A stretch of 64,000 bases of DNA. Source: Limihaloglobus sulfuriphilus. GTDB taxonomy: Bacteria > Planctomycetota > Phycisphaerae > Sedimentisphaerales > Sedimentisphaeraceae. Under the pieces are notes generated by a model that was given only the letters and a program-made list of their open reading frames with translations, was not told where the DNA came from and did no database searches. The stretch covers positions 1,736,001 through 1,800,000 of the forward strand of contig NZ_CP019646.1 of NCBI RefSeq assembly GCF_001999965.1. The letters run 5' to 3'. How positions within the stretch are numbered: position 1 is the first letter of the stretch; the number at the start of each line of letters is the position of its first letter. The position numbers and the translations under genes were made by a program. Shown piece by piece: positions 53,304-62,975 of this stretch.

Positions 53304-55439
53304 TCAATTCACAGGACCGGCTTTAGTTATATCAATGGACTTAAATCCTAATTTAAACGCGGGAGAATCTTTGGTCAGGCTGAAATCTCCAGCTTCCAGG
53401 TCTGTAAAACCGGGATCTGCGATGATCGAATTACGGTCGTGGCCTCTTTGTCTCCATGCCGCCAGATTGCCGCCTTCAAACATTGTTACATCGTCTGCCT
53501 CAATACCGCCTCGAGTGTCCCAGATGACATTACTGTCAATAGTAAAGGTGTCTGTGCCTTTACCAAAGTTGGTAGTGAAATATTCTCCCTGATTAAACAA
53601 AAAGATATTTTGCTCAATAACAAATGAACCATCAACATCGAAATCACCTCGATTTCGCCGTACGACTGAAGGTTTCAGGAAATTCTCATAGAGCATAAAG
53701 TTGGCATCTTCAAACTCGCCCCATGTCTGCCCCTGAGCGCTTAGACACGGATATATGAACATGTTGTTGCGGACTATATTGTGATGCCCGTAATTCTGGT
53801 TGAAACCCCTGAGCCCGGTACGGTAACAGACGTTATTTTCAAAAAGTATATGCGCGCTGCCCTCATCGGTGTAGAGGCCGTGTCCGTTGAGTATGTCGTG
53901 TATATAGTTATTGCGGACTATTGTCCCCGGCTGATAACCCAGAGTGTATATCGCCGCTCCGTCAATGAGACGTTTCATGCAGTGGTGGATATGATTGTAT
54001 TCAACTATAGTGCGTTTCTGGGTTGAGGGGTGATCGTCCCATATAAAACCGACCGTTATCCCGATATGAGGCATATCTCGTATTTCGTTATGGGCGATAA
54101 GCGTATCTTCCGTAAACGCCGTCATTACGGCTGTACTGGAGAGGTGAATCCGGCCGCAGTCCGACAGATCATTGTTGGTAATCCTATTATTTTTCGGAAC
54201 ATCGAGCGAATCCGCCCAGCCGTTTTCAAACCATCTCCGCGGCGGTTCGTTGGCGATTCTCCGCCAGCCTACGAGAATTCCAGTGCCGCCGATATCCTTA
54301 AGTGTGCACGAGTTGATCAATGTGTCTTTGCAGCCCGCCCCGAGGCCCATGCCGCTTGTACCGGTATGAGATAAGCCGACATTATCAAATGTACAGCCTT
54401 GAGTGTATTCACACAGTATAGCCATCAGAGGTGAATATGTTGCCTGCGAGACGTATTTGGAACCGTAGTAGCCGGCCTGTATGCCTGCATAACCGGAAAG
54501 AGGCATCTGCCACGCGGCATGTTCAAATGCCAGCCCTTCAAATTTGATGTTGCACAGGGGCTCATCATTTCTGCCCATAAGCCGCAGAAGCTGTTTTGCA
54601 TACGGCGCGATCCACTGGGCATCGTTGGGGTCTTCACCGTCACGGGCCATGTAGTACAAAACGAATTCGTCCCGATCAAGGTACCATTCACCCGGCTGGT
54701 CAATAAATTCGTATGCGTGTTCTAGATACAATTTTCTGCCCGGCTGTATCGAAGTAGCCCCGTGGCCAATCCAGCCAAGCGGAGTTTGAGTTTGAATCAG
54801 TTTTTCTTTTGACGCTGATATTCTTGCTCTTGATATAGACCACAGATTAAACATTACCGCTTCCGCTTCTTTTCTGGCAAGATTATCAAAGGGCAGCTTT
54901 TCTTCAATAGTCACCCTTAGAGGATCACCGAATTCGCCGGCAGCTGAAGTTTTATCTACTGTAAGCCAGTCTCCGTCATTGGGATAGCGGGAGCGAACCT
55001 GACGGACACCGTCTTTGAAAAGCTGGCGAAACCACCACTGCTGCTCGCGCACTATCGGCAGATCAAGCGACCATATGTTACCCTGTTTCCTTTGCCAGGT
55101 GCCGCTGAGAATCTTACCGCCGCTGATGACGGGTTTGTCGCCGCTTTGAGCCTTGTAGGTAATCTTAAGATTTTCAGAACCGCTGTCATGACAGGTAAAT
55201 ACAACCGGCGACTCTATCTCATACCTGCCCTGAGCGATCCAGACCACTATCTCTCCCTGTGCTCCCTGTCTAATTGCCTCTCGCACGGCAAGACGTGCTC
55301 CGTCAAGACTTGCCGGCGGGCTCTCAATGGTGCCGGGGTTTTCATCGCTGCCTTCGGGCGAAATAAAATACTCTAAGGCCGCGGCGTTTAAGATTCCGCA
55401 TATCACAATAAATAGAATGCCGTATTTAATATCTCTCAT
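53304..55439 (-). CDS. secreted parallel beta-helix protein (GH141-like candidate)
   Basis: A 711-residue exported protein (signal about 1-21, GILFIVICGILNAAA). It opens LEYFISPEGSDENPGTIESP...LDGARLAVREAIR, homologous in layout to the 49278-51737 protein but lacking the C-terminal CHB_HEX_C-like domain. Later shared blocks are YEFIDQPGEWYLDRDEFVLYY (like LEFLDEPGEWVLDSDAGKLYLW in the other), LIAHNEIRDMPHIGITVGF, VEYNHIHHCMKRLIDGAAIYTLG and RNNYIHDILNGHGLYTDEGS. It ends SPAFKLGFKSIDITKAGP, a common ending of this class. Two related helices in one operon may attack two different linkages. Catalytic residues are not assigned. Confidence 0.75.
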   Translation of the reverse strand: MRDIKYGILFIVICGILNAAALEYFISPEGSDENPGTIESPPASLDGARLAVREAIRQGAQGEIVVWIAQGRYEIESPVVFTCHDSGSENLKITYKAQSGDKPVISGGKILSGTWQRKQGNIWSLDLPIVREQQWWFRQLFKDGVRQVRSRYPNDGDWLTVDKTSAAGEFGDPLRVTIEEKLPFDNLARKEAEAVMFNLWSISRARISASKEKLIQTQTPLGWIGHGATSIQPGRKLYLEHAYEFIDQPGEWYLDRDEFVLYYMARDGEDPNDAQWIAPYAKQLLRLMGRNDEPLCNIKFEGLAFEHAAWQMPLSGYAGIQAGYYGSKYVSQATYSPLMAILCEYTQGCTFDNVGLSHTGTSGMGLGAGCKDTLINSCTLKDIGGTGILVGWRRIANEPPRRWFENGWADSLDVPKNNRITNNDLSDCGRIHLSSTAVMTAFTEDTLIAHNEIRDMPHIGITVGFIWDDHPSTQKRTIVEYNHIHHCMKRLIDGAAIYTLGYQPGTIVRNNYIHDILNGHGLYTDEGSAHILFENNVCYRTGLRGFNQNYGHHNIVRNNMFIYPCLSAQGQTWGEFEDANFMLYENFLKPSVVRRNRGDFDVDGSFVIEQNIFLFNQGEYFTTNFGKGTDTFTIDSNVIWDTRGGIEADDVTMFEGGNLAAWRQRGHDRNSIIADPGFTDLEAGDFSLTKDSPAFKLGFKSIDITKAGPVN

Positions 55440-55491
55440 AACTTACAATACCTTAAAAATTTGATTATTATTAAAACTTCCTGAAAACATA

Positions 55492-57042
55492 CTATCGTCT
55501 GACTCCATGAATCTCTTTATATCTATCACCATAGAAGTCTTTATTCTCCTGGCGCCTTTGCTGGAGCTCTTTGCGGTGTTGGCTCATGCAGCTTTGCCAC
55601 TGGGCTCGATATCCTGCCATTTCGGCCCTGAACCTTTTGAGCACATCCTGGGGCACAAGATCCATAGGAACAGGCTCCTGAACTGAATCCGGAGGAGTAA
55701 CTCTGCTCCATATTCTCTCATCATCATCTCTTTGGGCCCAGGCGGTATAGAACCAGTCTTTGTCCATAAGAGCCAGGCTGCCTTTAATTCCGTTGAAGCT
55801 GTATTTACGCCAGTTTTCCGGTGTCTTGCCTTCGATCACAGGCAAAAGGCTCCTTCCGTCAAATTTGAGCGAATCGGGCATTTTGCCTCCCGTTATCTCT
55901 ACCATTGTAGGATAAATGTCCACATTTTCAACCAGAGCATCCGAAACTGTACCCGGCTTTATGCGCTCTGGCCAGCGGATTATAAGCGGCACGCGGATGC
56001 CGGCATCACAAGCCTCACCCTTGCCGCCGCCGGCGTATGGATGCGGGCCGTTGTCACTGGTAAGGATAACCACAGTATTTTCGGCAAGCCCTTTTTTATC
56101 AAGAACTTCGAGCAGTCTTCCTATATTGGCATCTAGACATGAGCCCATTGCCAGCCTGTTTCGGTACTGTTCTATAGGCGGATTCCAGTTGGCAAGTCCG
56201 GCCCTGCCGAGCCGTTTGCCCCTGATACGGGCTTTGCGGACATTCTCAGCGAAATCGGCACGCATCTCTTCTGTGACCGGATATTTATCAACCCATTCCT
56301 TAGGAGCCTTAAACGGCTCATGAATGGCAAAATAAGGCATCCACATCATGAACGGCTTATCGCTCTTAGAGTTGAGAAATTCTATAGCCTTGTCCGTCAT
56401 TACCTCCGTATCGTAGCGGTCATCCGTGTAAGACTTCCCGTTTTCATACCAGGGTACATTGTAATGGTCATAAACCATGCCGCCGCCGGCCTGACCAAGG
56501 CGTCTTTCCTTACCATTGATAGTCTTGTCATACGGCAGACCCGCGTAATGAAACGAATAATCAAAACCCATATTTTGCGGCAGGTCAGGCAACTGGGCAG
56601 AATTCCAGTGCAGGTGGAGCTTGCCGAAAAGCCCCGTTTTGTAGCCGATATTCTGCATTGTCTGAGATACAAGAATTTCGTCGTCTTTAAACTCTCGCCC
56701 GATACCGCCCGGGTCACAGATGTTGGCATTTATTCCAGTGCGGAAACCGTATCTGCCCGACATTAACGCTGCTCTGGCAGGTGAGCAGAACGCGCAGCCC
56801 GTTGCATGGGTAAACCGCACACCTTGACTTGCCAGCCTGTCAATGTTAGGCGTCTTCATCTTCGTTCTGCCGCCGTAACAGCCCGGCTCGTCCCAGCCCA
56901 GATCATCAACCAGCATGAAGATAATATTCGGTTTTGAACCAGATTCTAAGTTTTTACTCTCGCCGGATACAGCGGAAGTTATTAAACCTGAACCGGCAAT
57001 ACCTGCCGCCAACGATGTTTTCAGAAAAGATCTTCTGTCCAT
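55492..57042 (-). CDS. Tat-exported S1 sulfatase
   Basis: A 516-residue sulfatase. The signal is DRRSFLKTSLAAGIAGSGL. FMLVDDLGWDEPGCYGG holds the metal pair, and the formylglycine motif is C86-S-P-A-R90. GLFGKLHLHWNS replaces the usual GKWH with GKLH, a small but noticeable departure in the strand that normally holds active-site Lys and His (both kept). LTSDNGPHPYAGGG supplies the second metal site. The C-terminus is unusually basic and polar (SQHRKELQQRRQENKDF). It lies 52 bp upstream of the beta-helix gene and 92 bp downstream of the GH29-like gene. Confidence 0.93.
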   Translation of the reverse strand: MDRRSFLKTSLAAGIAGSGLITSAVSGESKNLESGSKPNIIFMLVDDLGWDEPGCYGGRTKMKTPNIDRLASQGVRFTHATGCAFCSPARAALMSGRYGFRTGINANICDPGGIGREFKDDEILVSQTMQNIGYKTGLFGKLHLHWNSAQLPDLPQNMGFDYSFHYAGLPYDKTINGKERRLGQAGGGMVYDHYNVPWYENGKSYTDDRYDTEVMTDKAIEFLNSKSDKPFMMWMPYFAIHEPFKAPKEWVDKYPVTEEMRADFAENVRKARIRGKRLGRAGLANWNPPIEQYRNRLAMGSCLDANIGRLLEVLDKKGLAENTVVILTSDNGPHPYAGGGKGEACDAGIRVPLIIRWPERIKPGTVSDALVENVDIYPTMVEITGGKMPDSLKFDGRSLLPVIEGKTPENWRKYSFNGIKGSLALMDKDWFYTAWAQRDDDERIWSRVTPPDSVQEPVPMDLVPQDVLKRFRAEMAGYRAQWQSCMSQHRKELQQRRQENKDFYGDRYKEIHGVRR

Positions 57043-57134
57043 ATAATTCTCGTTACCTTGTCTATTCTACCATGATTCCAGCCCTGCATGTTCGTGTTTC
57101 CACCTGTCGTCGGGCAATTCGTCTATAAACTGCT

Positions 57135-59222
57135 CTATATACCCTGCTTTATTTCCAGTACTGAATGTATGTGTACTGACGGTATCAATGCCGACAGAAT
57201 GCCGCCTTCACCTTCAGGGGTGTATTTCCATTGCATATTACCAGATTCAAAGAGAAGTTTTACCGATTCAGGGCGTTTGTCGAGCTTGATCTTAATTGAA
57301 ACCGGACCAGATGCAGGCGGCTGCTGCGAGCCCATGATATTTTCGAAAACCGGCATACCTGATGCACGGTTAAGCATGTGCACATATCGAGCATCGCCCT
57401 TGCGGCGAAGAACAGTCTCAACTGCCGCAGGTGCTTGGATCTCATAAGAAAAGTCAGGATCGAGTTTTGCAACAACTTCAGCTGCAAACGACCGCAGCGT
57501 TGAATAGCGGCAGTTATAATAGTACGTCATTACATCGCACGGGATATAAGCTACTGCGCCCTTGCCAACCCTGTTAATCGTTGCCGCGAAGTAGTCGGTT
57601 TTGTCTTCATCAAATAGAGTTGTTGTCAGAGGAGCAAATCCCTTAGCGGTAGTGGGCTTTACCTCTCGCCAGGGGAAAATCTCAACCTCCGTCCATGCGC
57701 CGCCCTGATGCCCGTGTGAGGAGAGGGGCAAACGCTCGCCGCCGGCGGGGATATGATAACTGTGGGCATTGTTGAGAGCCACGCTTTCAACCCCGAGAAA
57801 CTCACCGCCAAGAGTATCGTACATCTCGGGGCCGGTAACTATGAGTCTGCCGCCGTTGCTGACATACTTTTTAAGAGCTTCAACGGCCCTTTCACTCACA
57901 TTCTCCTGTGAGGGGGCGATCACCAGTGGAAACTCCCCGATCCGGTCAATCAGGGCCCATTCGTCCATTATGTCGGTCGGTATTGAATTGTCAATCATAG
58001 CAGCGAGAGCACCTTCAAGATGCTGTGTCTTATATTCCCAGATATTATTGGACTTCTGGCTGTAGAAATCATATTCCGAATGTAGAATAACCGCGTTGGG
58101 AATTGTCTGGGTATGTTGACAGACGTCCTTACGGGCCTTGATGAACCTGCCAAGCTCGCCGATACGCTTCATGTGCCAATCGACAAGACGCCCGTCTCTA
58201 TGGCCCTTGGGCTGATTGTAGATGTTGATATTTCCACCAAAGGCGATTATCTGAGATGCCTGCTGCTGCATCATTTCAAGCGGTTTCATAATCCAGGGAG
58301 CGTTTTTGTTGTAATAGAAACCCCACAGAACAATCTCCCAGGGCCTCTGGCGGGTTGACATGAAACGCGCATGGCAGGCATTGTTGGGATGAGAAAGTGT
58401 TCCGAGGTTATCGCCGCTGATATAATCAGTCGGCACCCAGGGACAGCCCGGATTCCTGAACGAATGCAGCCAGTTTGAACAGACCCTTGTATCGGGACTG
58501 AAGCTGTGGATCTCGTCGGCATAGTGAGTCACATATTCCTGAAAACTATCACGTGTGAATTCAATCCAGTCTGCCCAGCTCTCATCTTCTTTAGCTCTGG
58601 GCGGGGCCGAGTCATACCGTTTTTTATACTCAGACGAACATTTATCGCAGTAACACGGCACAACAGCCCATATTTCTCCATCAACCCAGATGGCCGAGAC
58701 ACCATATCGGCTTATCAGCTCTTTGGCCTGTGGTATAAGCAGTTGATCAGCATAGGGGCTTATGGGGCACATCTTGCCATTAACAGGCTCTCCGTCGGCA
58801 TTGACGGCATTCCAGTCCGGAAACTTCTCGCCGGCGGCCATGTCAAATATGCCCGAATAATGCGCCTGGCAGGGGATACCCAGCTCGTTACCCGCCTTTA
58901 CCCAGACATCAACCATTTCTTTTGATATCCCGGGAGCGATTGAAGCAGCCGGAGTTTTGCTGTACCAGCTTACCAGCCCTTCATGGCCCTTTGTATCTGT
59001 CTGCAGCAGGTCGCAGCCTGCCATCTTGAAAAGTTCCACAAGATATTCTACACTTATTGCAGAGCCGAAATCTTTGTCATTGGCGTTGGCGTGCATATCA
59101 TACTCGTAGCCGAAATAAGTATCATCACCATACCAGTTGCCTTGCGGGACTTTGGTTTTATCATAATTTTGCGCTGCTGCCATTGCGGATAATAAAAAAA
59201 TACTCATAAACAGTCTTATCAT
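57135..59222 (-). CDS. secreted GH29-like hydrolase with GATase-like domain
   Basis: A 695-residue exported protein (signal about 1-18). The first about 370 residues form a TIM barrel of alpha-L-fucosidase-like type: ISVEYLVELFKMAGCDLLQTDTKGHEGLVSWYSK, then AKELISRYGVSAIWVDGEIW, where D181 sits at the place of the GH29 nucleophile. A GATase-like domain follows (about 410-540, ALKKYVSNGGRLIVTGPEMY), as in GH42-type enzymes, then a beta domain typical of such proteins (YVHMLNRASG, RPESVKLL). The mix is seen in several poorly studied GH groups, so GH29 proper is not certain. It starts 12 bp after the GH38-like gene. The activity expected is release of fucose or a similar deoxy or neutral sugar. 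Confidence 0.65.
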   Translation of the reverse strand: MIRLFMSIFLLSAMAAAQNYDKTKVPQGNWYGDDTYFGYEYDMHANANDKDFGSAISVEYLVELFKMAGCDLLQTDTKGHEGLVSWYSKTPAASIAPGISKEMVDVWVKAGNELGIPCQAHYSGIFDMAAGEKFPDWNAVNADGEPVNGKMCPISPYADQLLIPQAKELISRYGVSAIWVDGEIWAVVPCYCDKCSSEYKKRYDSAPPRAKEDESWADWIEFTRDSFQEYVTHYADEIHSFSPDTRVCSNWLHSFRNPGCPWVPTDYISGDNLGTLSHPNNACHARFMSTRQRPWEIVLWGFYYNKNAPWIMKPLEMMQQQASQIIAFGGNINIYNQPKGHRDGRLVDWHMKRIGELGRFIKARKDVCQHTQTIPNAVILHSEYDFYSQKSNNIWEYKTQHLEGALAAMIDNSIPTDIMDEWALIDRIGEFPLVIAPSQENVSERAVEALKKYVSNGGRLIVTGPEMYDTLGGEFLGVESVALNNAHSYHIPAGGERLPLSSHGHQGGAWTEVEIFPWREVKPTTAKGFAPLTTTLFDEDKTDYFAATINRVGKGAVAYIPCDVMTYYYNCRYSTLRSFAAEVVAKLDPDFSYEIQAPAAVETVLRRKGDARYVHMLNRASGMPVFENIMGSQQPPASGPVSIKIKLDKRPESVKLLFESGNMQWKYTPEGEGGILSALIPSVHIHSVLEIKQGI

Positions 59223-59234
59223 TTTTTTACCTCT

Positions 59235-62060
59235 TTATTCAAATATAACCTGAACCGTTACTATCTTTGCAGTACCAAAGTCTAACGAAATAGTTTTGCC
59301 GTCAGAATCAGCTTCAAGGGCGCTGAGCCGCGTTTCATTTAAATCGGTCAGCCACGCCTCATTTATTTTACGGGCAAAAGTAAGATCGGACTTCAGTGAG
59401 CTCTCAGACGGGTTATAAAGACGTACTGTGAGGCCGCCGGTGTCCTGTGATTTTTTTATGCCCGATACCTGTATAGCCGGTTCACTGATTTCAAACAGGC
59501 TCAGGCTCTCCGGCAATTCGCTGTTGTCATGCTTTGATATCTGGTAAGCTCTGGGCGGATAATTATACTTCTCAGCCTGGCCGTACACGTCCGACTCAAG
59601 CCAATCACCCTTATGAGGATATACCGCATAATTAAACGTATGCCCTCCGAGACACTGCGGCCCTTTGGCACCTGTCTCTACAGTGCCGCACCTGCCTTCC
59701 GTACATATATTGACATCCATGCAGCGAAGAAGTGTAAGATAGACTGTTCTGCTGCTGTCCTGGGTTACTTCATATTCGATCAGGTCTTTATTCAGCACCG
59801 CCAGGCCGTGTTCTCCATCTGATAAGTCAACAAAATTCTGCATAGGCAGTGTGCCCATCTGACCGTCACGAAGCCCGTTACTGCCGTAATCCCTGGCTAT
59901 CGGCCTGGAATCAACGTTAAAATGTCCCATAGCCGCGGATTTTTCGGTATCTATACAGGTTGGCAGTGCAACCCTGAGCCTGTGATCCATAGCGGTATTA
60001 TCCACATTAACCCTGACTTCGAGATAAGGGCTGTCCGCTTTAAGAGTCATTTCGGTCGATATCTTAATATCTACCATATCGGATGATCTTGATTGGCCAT
60101 ACTTGTCGTTTTTAACTGCCCTTGCCGGCAGTCTCATAACGATATCTGCAACATAAGTTGTTGCCAGCGGCCCGTCTTCTTTAAGGTAAATCGAAGCCGC
60201 TGATGTCTTTGAATAGAATATTTTATTATAAGCCGGCTCTGCCCTCTGCCAGTAATCGCCAACATCGCCGCCGTCCTCATAGAAGCCCAGACCATTGTAA
60301 ATCTGGCCGGTCACCTTGCTTGCTATATTATATGTACCATCCGGGTTTATCTCAACCCTGAGGTACCGGTTTTCCATGCATAAGGGCTTTGTAGTCTGCC
60401 CCGGCTGCTCATAAACCCCGTTCCAGAATTTTGTTTTTGGATCATAGCCTTCATCAGGACCCAATTTTATTATTTTAAAGCCGCAGGCAGGAATATCACC
60501 GGTTTTAAGATACATTTTATGCCTGTCAGAATAAAAAGGCAGTGCCCTTGAATTCTCTACACACACCGGAGCCTGATGGAATGAATGGGAAACGGCTTGA
60601 ACAGTCATTTCACTCCCATCAGAATCATAGGCTCTTAACCGTCTGCATCTGTTTTCCTGAGCAACATCAATCGAAACCTCAAGTATCTGCTCAAGCTTTC
60701 TTGGAACAGGATTAAACACCGCCAGAAGTATATCTTCCCCGGCGTAGCTGGAAAGGTCAACCCGCCTGAGCAGCTCACGGGCGGTCATATCGGTTACAAC
60801 CTGGCTGATTTCGATTATCTGATTGAGCTTGTAGATTGTATCCTGTGCAGTTTTATCAAGGGTTACACCGTTGATCGCATCGTGGGACTGTGCGAGCAGC
60901 AAAAACATCCAGGCCTTGTCGATAAGCTGGGCCGGATACTCTAAGCCGAAACACTCAGCCAGCGAAGCAAATGATTCTGCATACCGTATAAGACTGCTTT
61001 GAGCCGCTCTGTTGAGCATTTTCAGCGGCATTCGCGTAGCCAGCGCGTTTGCCGAGAGATTATGCACAGGGCCGTCGCGAAGCTCCCCGTAAACAGTCTT
61101 AAGGTCAATGTTATTGTCTTGTATAGCCTTTTCGATCCGTGAGAAGTATGTTTTCAGATCGCTGTAAATTAGTTTTTTATCCCTGAACTCTTTATTCGCG
61201 GCTTCAACTATCATATCCACAACATCACTGGGTGCGGTGGAATCACAGCCGTTGCCCATAAAAACATCATCTGGAACAAGTGACTCGGCTGTCGTCTGCC
61301 ATGCGTCTTCTATTGATTCGGCCAGGACTTCCGGATGATAAGTATTGTCAGGAATATAGGTTATTTCTGAATCGACATAAGAATCAGCGCTGTGAAAGAA
61401 CCACCCGTCTCTGCCCCATCGAACGCAGGTGTTATCATCGTTATATTTATAGCCGTAAATAGCCGGCATTACCGCCGCGAAAAAGAAGTTAGCTCTTTTA
61501 TCTGCACCGAGCCGGGTTGTAAAGACCTGTGTGCCGTCCGGTGATTCCCACATAAATTCACTGTTTGGAGCTCTCTTTTTGCTGACGTTCTTGGCGCAGA
61601 CCACCTGGTTTATCCCAAAGCCTTTATAAATCTGAGGAAACTGGGCGGTCTGGCCCCATCCAAAGGTAGTGTAGCCTATCTTGAGACAGCTGCCTAACTT
61701 CTGGGCTTCTCGTATGCCGGTAAGCAGATTACGGACGATTGCTTCGCCGCAGAGAGGATAGAGATCAGGAAGATTGTACCACGGCCCGATCTGGAGCTGA
61801 TTGCTGCTGATAAACTTTTCTACCTGCGGCCTTCGTTCGGGGCAGATTTCCAGATAATCGTGGATACTTACTACCTGCCCGTCAAAGAGAAAGCGGAATT
61901 CAGGGTTAGCTTCAAGTTTACCAAGCAGCTTCTCCATCATTATCTTCAGCCGCCATCGGGAGTTCCACTCCGGCGTGCGCCACTCTCTGTCCCAGTGTGT
62001 ATGCGATATGATGTGACCCGTGGACACTTTAGTACCTTTTAAGTCTTTTTTATTATTCAT
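59235..62060 (-). CDS. GH38 alpha-mannosidase homologue lacking the usual nucleophile Asp
   Basis: A 941-residue cytoplasmic protein (no signal) and first gene of the eight-gene operon. GH38 landmarks: HTHWDREW with the Zn ligands (22, 24), FLFDGQ, PERRPQVEKFISSNQLQIGPWYNLPD, and HDAINGVTLDKTAQD with the second metal His-Asp. The C-terminal half has the all-beta mannosidase fold (CMENRYLRVEINPDGTYNI). The family nucleophile lies in a D-x-F-G motif after a G-Y-x-x; here residues 129-137 read G-Y-T-T-F-G-W-G-Q, so Phe133 stands where Asp is expected. It may be inactive, binding-only, or use another residue. The ATG lacks a Shine-Dalgarno; GTG at codon 12, after AAAAGG, is an alternative start. 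Confidence 0.88.
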   Translation of the reverse strand: MNNKKDLKGTKVSTGHIISHTHWDREWRTPEWNSRWRLKIMMEKLLGKLEANPEFRFLFDGQVVSIHDYLEICPERRPQVEKFISSNQLQIGPWYNLPDLYPLCGEAIVRNLLTGIREAQKLGSCLKIGYTTFGWGQTAQFPQIYKGFGINQVVCAKNVSKKRAPNSEFMWESPDGTQVFTTRLGADKRANFFFAAVMPAIYGYKYNDDNTCVRWGRDGWFFHSADSYVDSEITYIPDNTYHPEVLAESIEDAWQTTAESLVPDDVFMGNGCDSTAPSDVVDMIVEAANKEFRDKKLIYSDLKTYFSRIEKAIQDNNIDLKTVYGELRDGPVHNLSANALATRMPLKMLNRAAQSSLIRYAESFASLAECFGLEYPAQLIDKAWMFLLLAQSHDAINGVTLDKTAQDTIYKLNQIIEISQVVTDMTARELLRRVDLSSYAGEDILLAVFNPVPRKLEQILEVSIDVAQENRCRRLRAYDSDGSEMTVQAVSHSFHQAPVCVENSRALPFYSDRHKMYLKTGDIPACGFKIIKLGPDEGYDPKTKFWNGVYEQPGQTTKPLCMENRYLRVEINPDGTYNIASKVTGQIYNGLGFYEDGGDVGDYWQRAEPAYNKIFYSKTSAASIYLKEDGPLATTYVADIVMRLPARAVKNDKYGQSRSSDMVDIKISTEMTLKADSPYLEVRVNVDNTAMDHRLRVALPTCIDTEKSAAMGHFNVDSRPIARDYGSNGLRDGQMGTLPMQNFVDLSDGEHGLAVLNKDLIEYEVTQDSSRTVYLTLLRCMDVNICTEGRCGTVETGAKGPQCLGGHTFNYAVYPHKGDWLESDVYGQAEKYNYPPRAYQISKHDNSELPESLSLFEISEPAIQVSGIKKSQDTGGLTVRLYNPSESSLKSDLTFARKINEAWLTDLNETRLSALEADSDGKTISLDFGTAKIVTVQVIFE

Positions 62061-62086
62061 ATTGTAAAATCATTGTGAACATATAC

Positions 62087-62130
62087 AAAAAAAGCCGACA
62101 GCATCAACCATGAAAGCAGCTGCCGGCTTT
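62087..62130 (-). terminator. rho-independent terminator of the 62155-62880 gene
   Basis: Read on the minus strand, AAAGCCGGCAGC pairs with GCTGTCGGCTTT (one mismatch) around a loop of about 16 nt, followed directly by a run of seven or more T. It starts 25 bp after the stop codon. It should insulate the eight-gene operon that begins at 62060, whose promoter must then lie between here and 62061 or rely on readthrough. Confidence 0.75.
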
Positions 62131-62154
62131 AATAAGCAGTTAATTAATCGAAAA

Positions 62155-62880
62155 TCATGCTTTTCTTCTAAGCAGCCCAAGCGAGCCAAGACCAAGCAGC
62201 AGCATAGTTGCCGGCTCTGGAATAACTGTATCGGTTACCTTTACATTGCTCATAATACCAAAAAATCCAGCATTAAGAGTACCACCGGACACAAATCCGC
62301 CAAGATATGCATCATACGAGTCATTATCCAAAGTAATTGTTGTTGAAGCGTCAAGTTCGCCGTCAACGTACAGGCTTAACAGGCTCTCACTACTGTCATA
62401 AGATGCCACCACATTATGCAATGCGCCCTGTACATTAATGGTTCCAGCCAAAACGCCCCTGCTGTGGCTCTGGAAAAGCAATTTCCCGCCAGAAACCTCA
62501 AAACGTTTACCATGATATGCCCAGCTATCGGCTTCGGTTGTAGCGAATATTATCCCCCCGGAAGAAGTATGAATATCAGCAGAAATGGAAAAATCTCCAG
62601 AAAAATCGAACGGAAAACCGCCCGCAGGCCTTACTGCTTCAAATCGTTGGGTTCCGTTAAAAGAGAAACCTGTTCCATACTGAGAATGCTCATACAGCCA
62701 TTGACCGGCAGTAGAACCCGTCTCAATTACCATATTGTTACCGTAACCTGAACTGTCGTAAGCAGTATCACCGCCGCCGCTGCCGCCTTCATCCAACAGC
62801 CATTGAGCTGTAACGGCTGCATGTGCGCAAACCGCGGACAGTAACATTACAACTAACACAAAGCTTCTTTTCTTTTTCAT
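62155..62880 (-). CDS. secreted LamG-like PEP-CTERM protein (downstream copy)
   Basis: A 241-residue exported protein (signal about 1-21, FVLVVMLLSAVCAHA). One LamG/concanavalin-like domain fills the mature part (VTAQWLLDEGGSGGG, FDFSGDFSISADIHTS, HNVVASYDSSESLLSLYVDGELD). The tail PEPATMLLLGLGSLGLLRRKA is a textbook PEP-CTERM sorting signal: PEP, hydrophobic helix, basic end. GGAGATTTAAAA precedes the ATG, identical to the leader of the upstream paralogue. Such proteins are presumed to be exposed on the surface or in the matrix. No exosortase gene is present here. A terminator follows at 62087-62130. Confidence 0.85.
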   Translation of the reverse strand: MKKKRSFVLVVMLLSAVCAHAAVTAQWLLDEGGSGGGDTAYDSSGYGNNMVIETGSTAGQWLYEHSQYGTGFSFNGTQRFEAVRPAGGFPFDFSGDFSISADIHTSSGGIIFATTEADSWAYHGKRFEVSGGKLLFQSHSRGVLAGTINVQGALHNVVASYDSSESLLSLYVDGELDASTTITLDNDSYDAYLGGFVSGGTLNAGFFGIMSNVKVTDTVIPEPATMLLLGLGSLGLLRRKA

Positions 62881-62975
62881 TTTTAAATCTCCAATAAAAA
62901 ATTATAAAAATTTGCTTTCCTTCGAATCCACTTTAATCTCAGGAAAGTTATTTAACTGCGGTTTCGGCCACAGCA

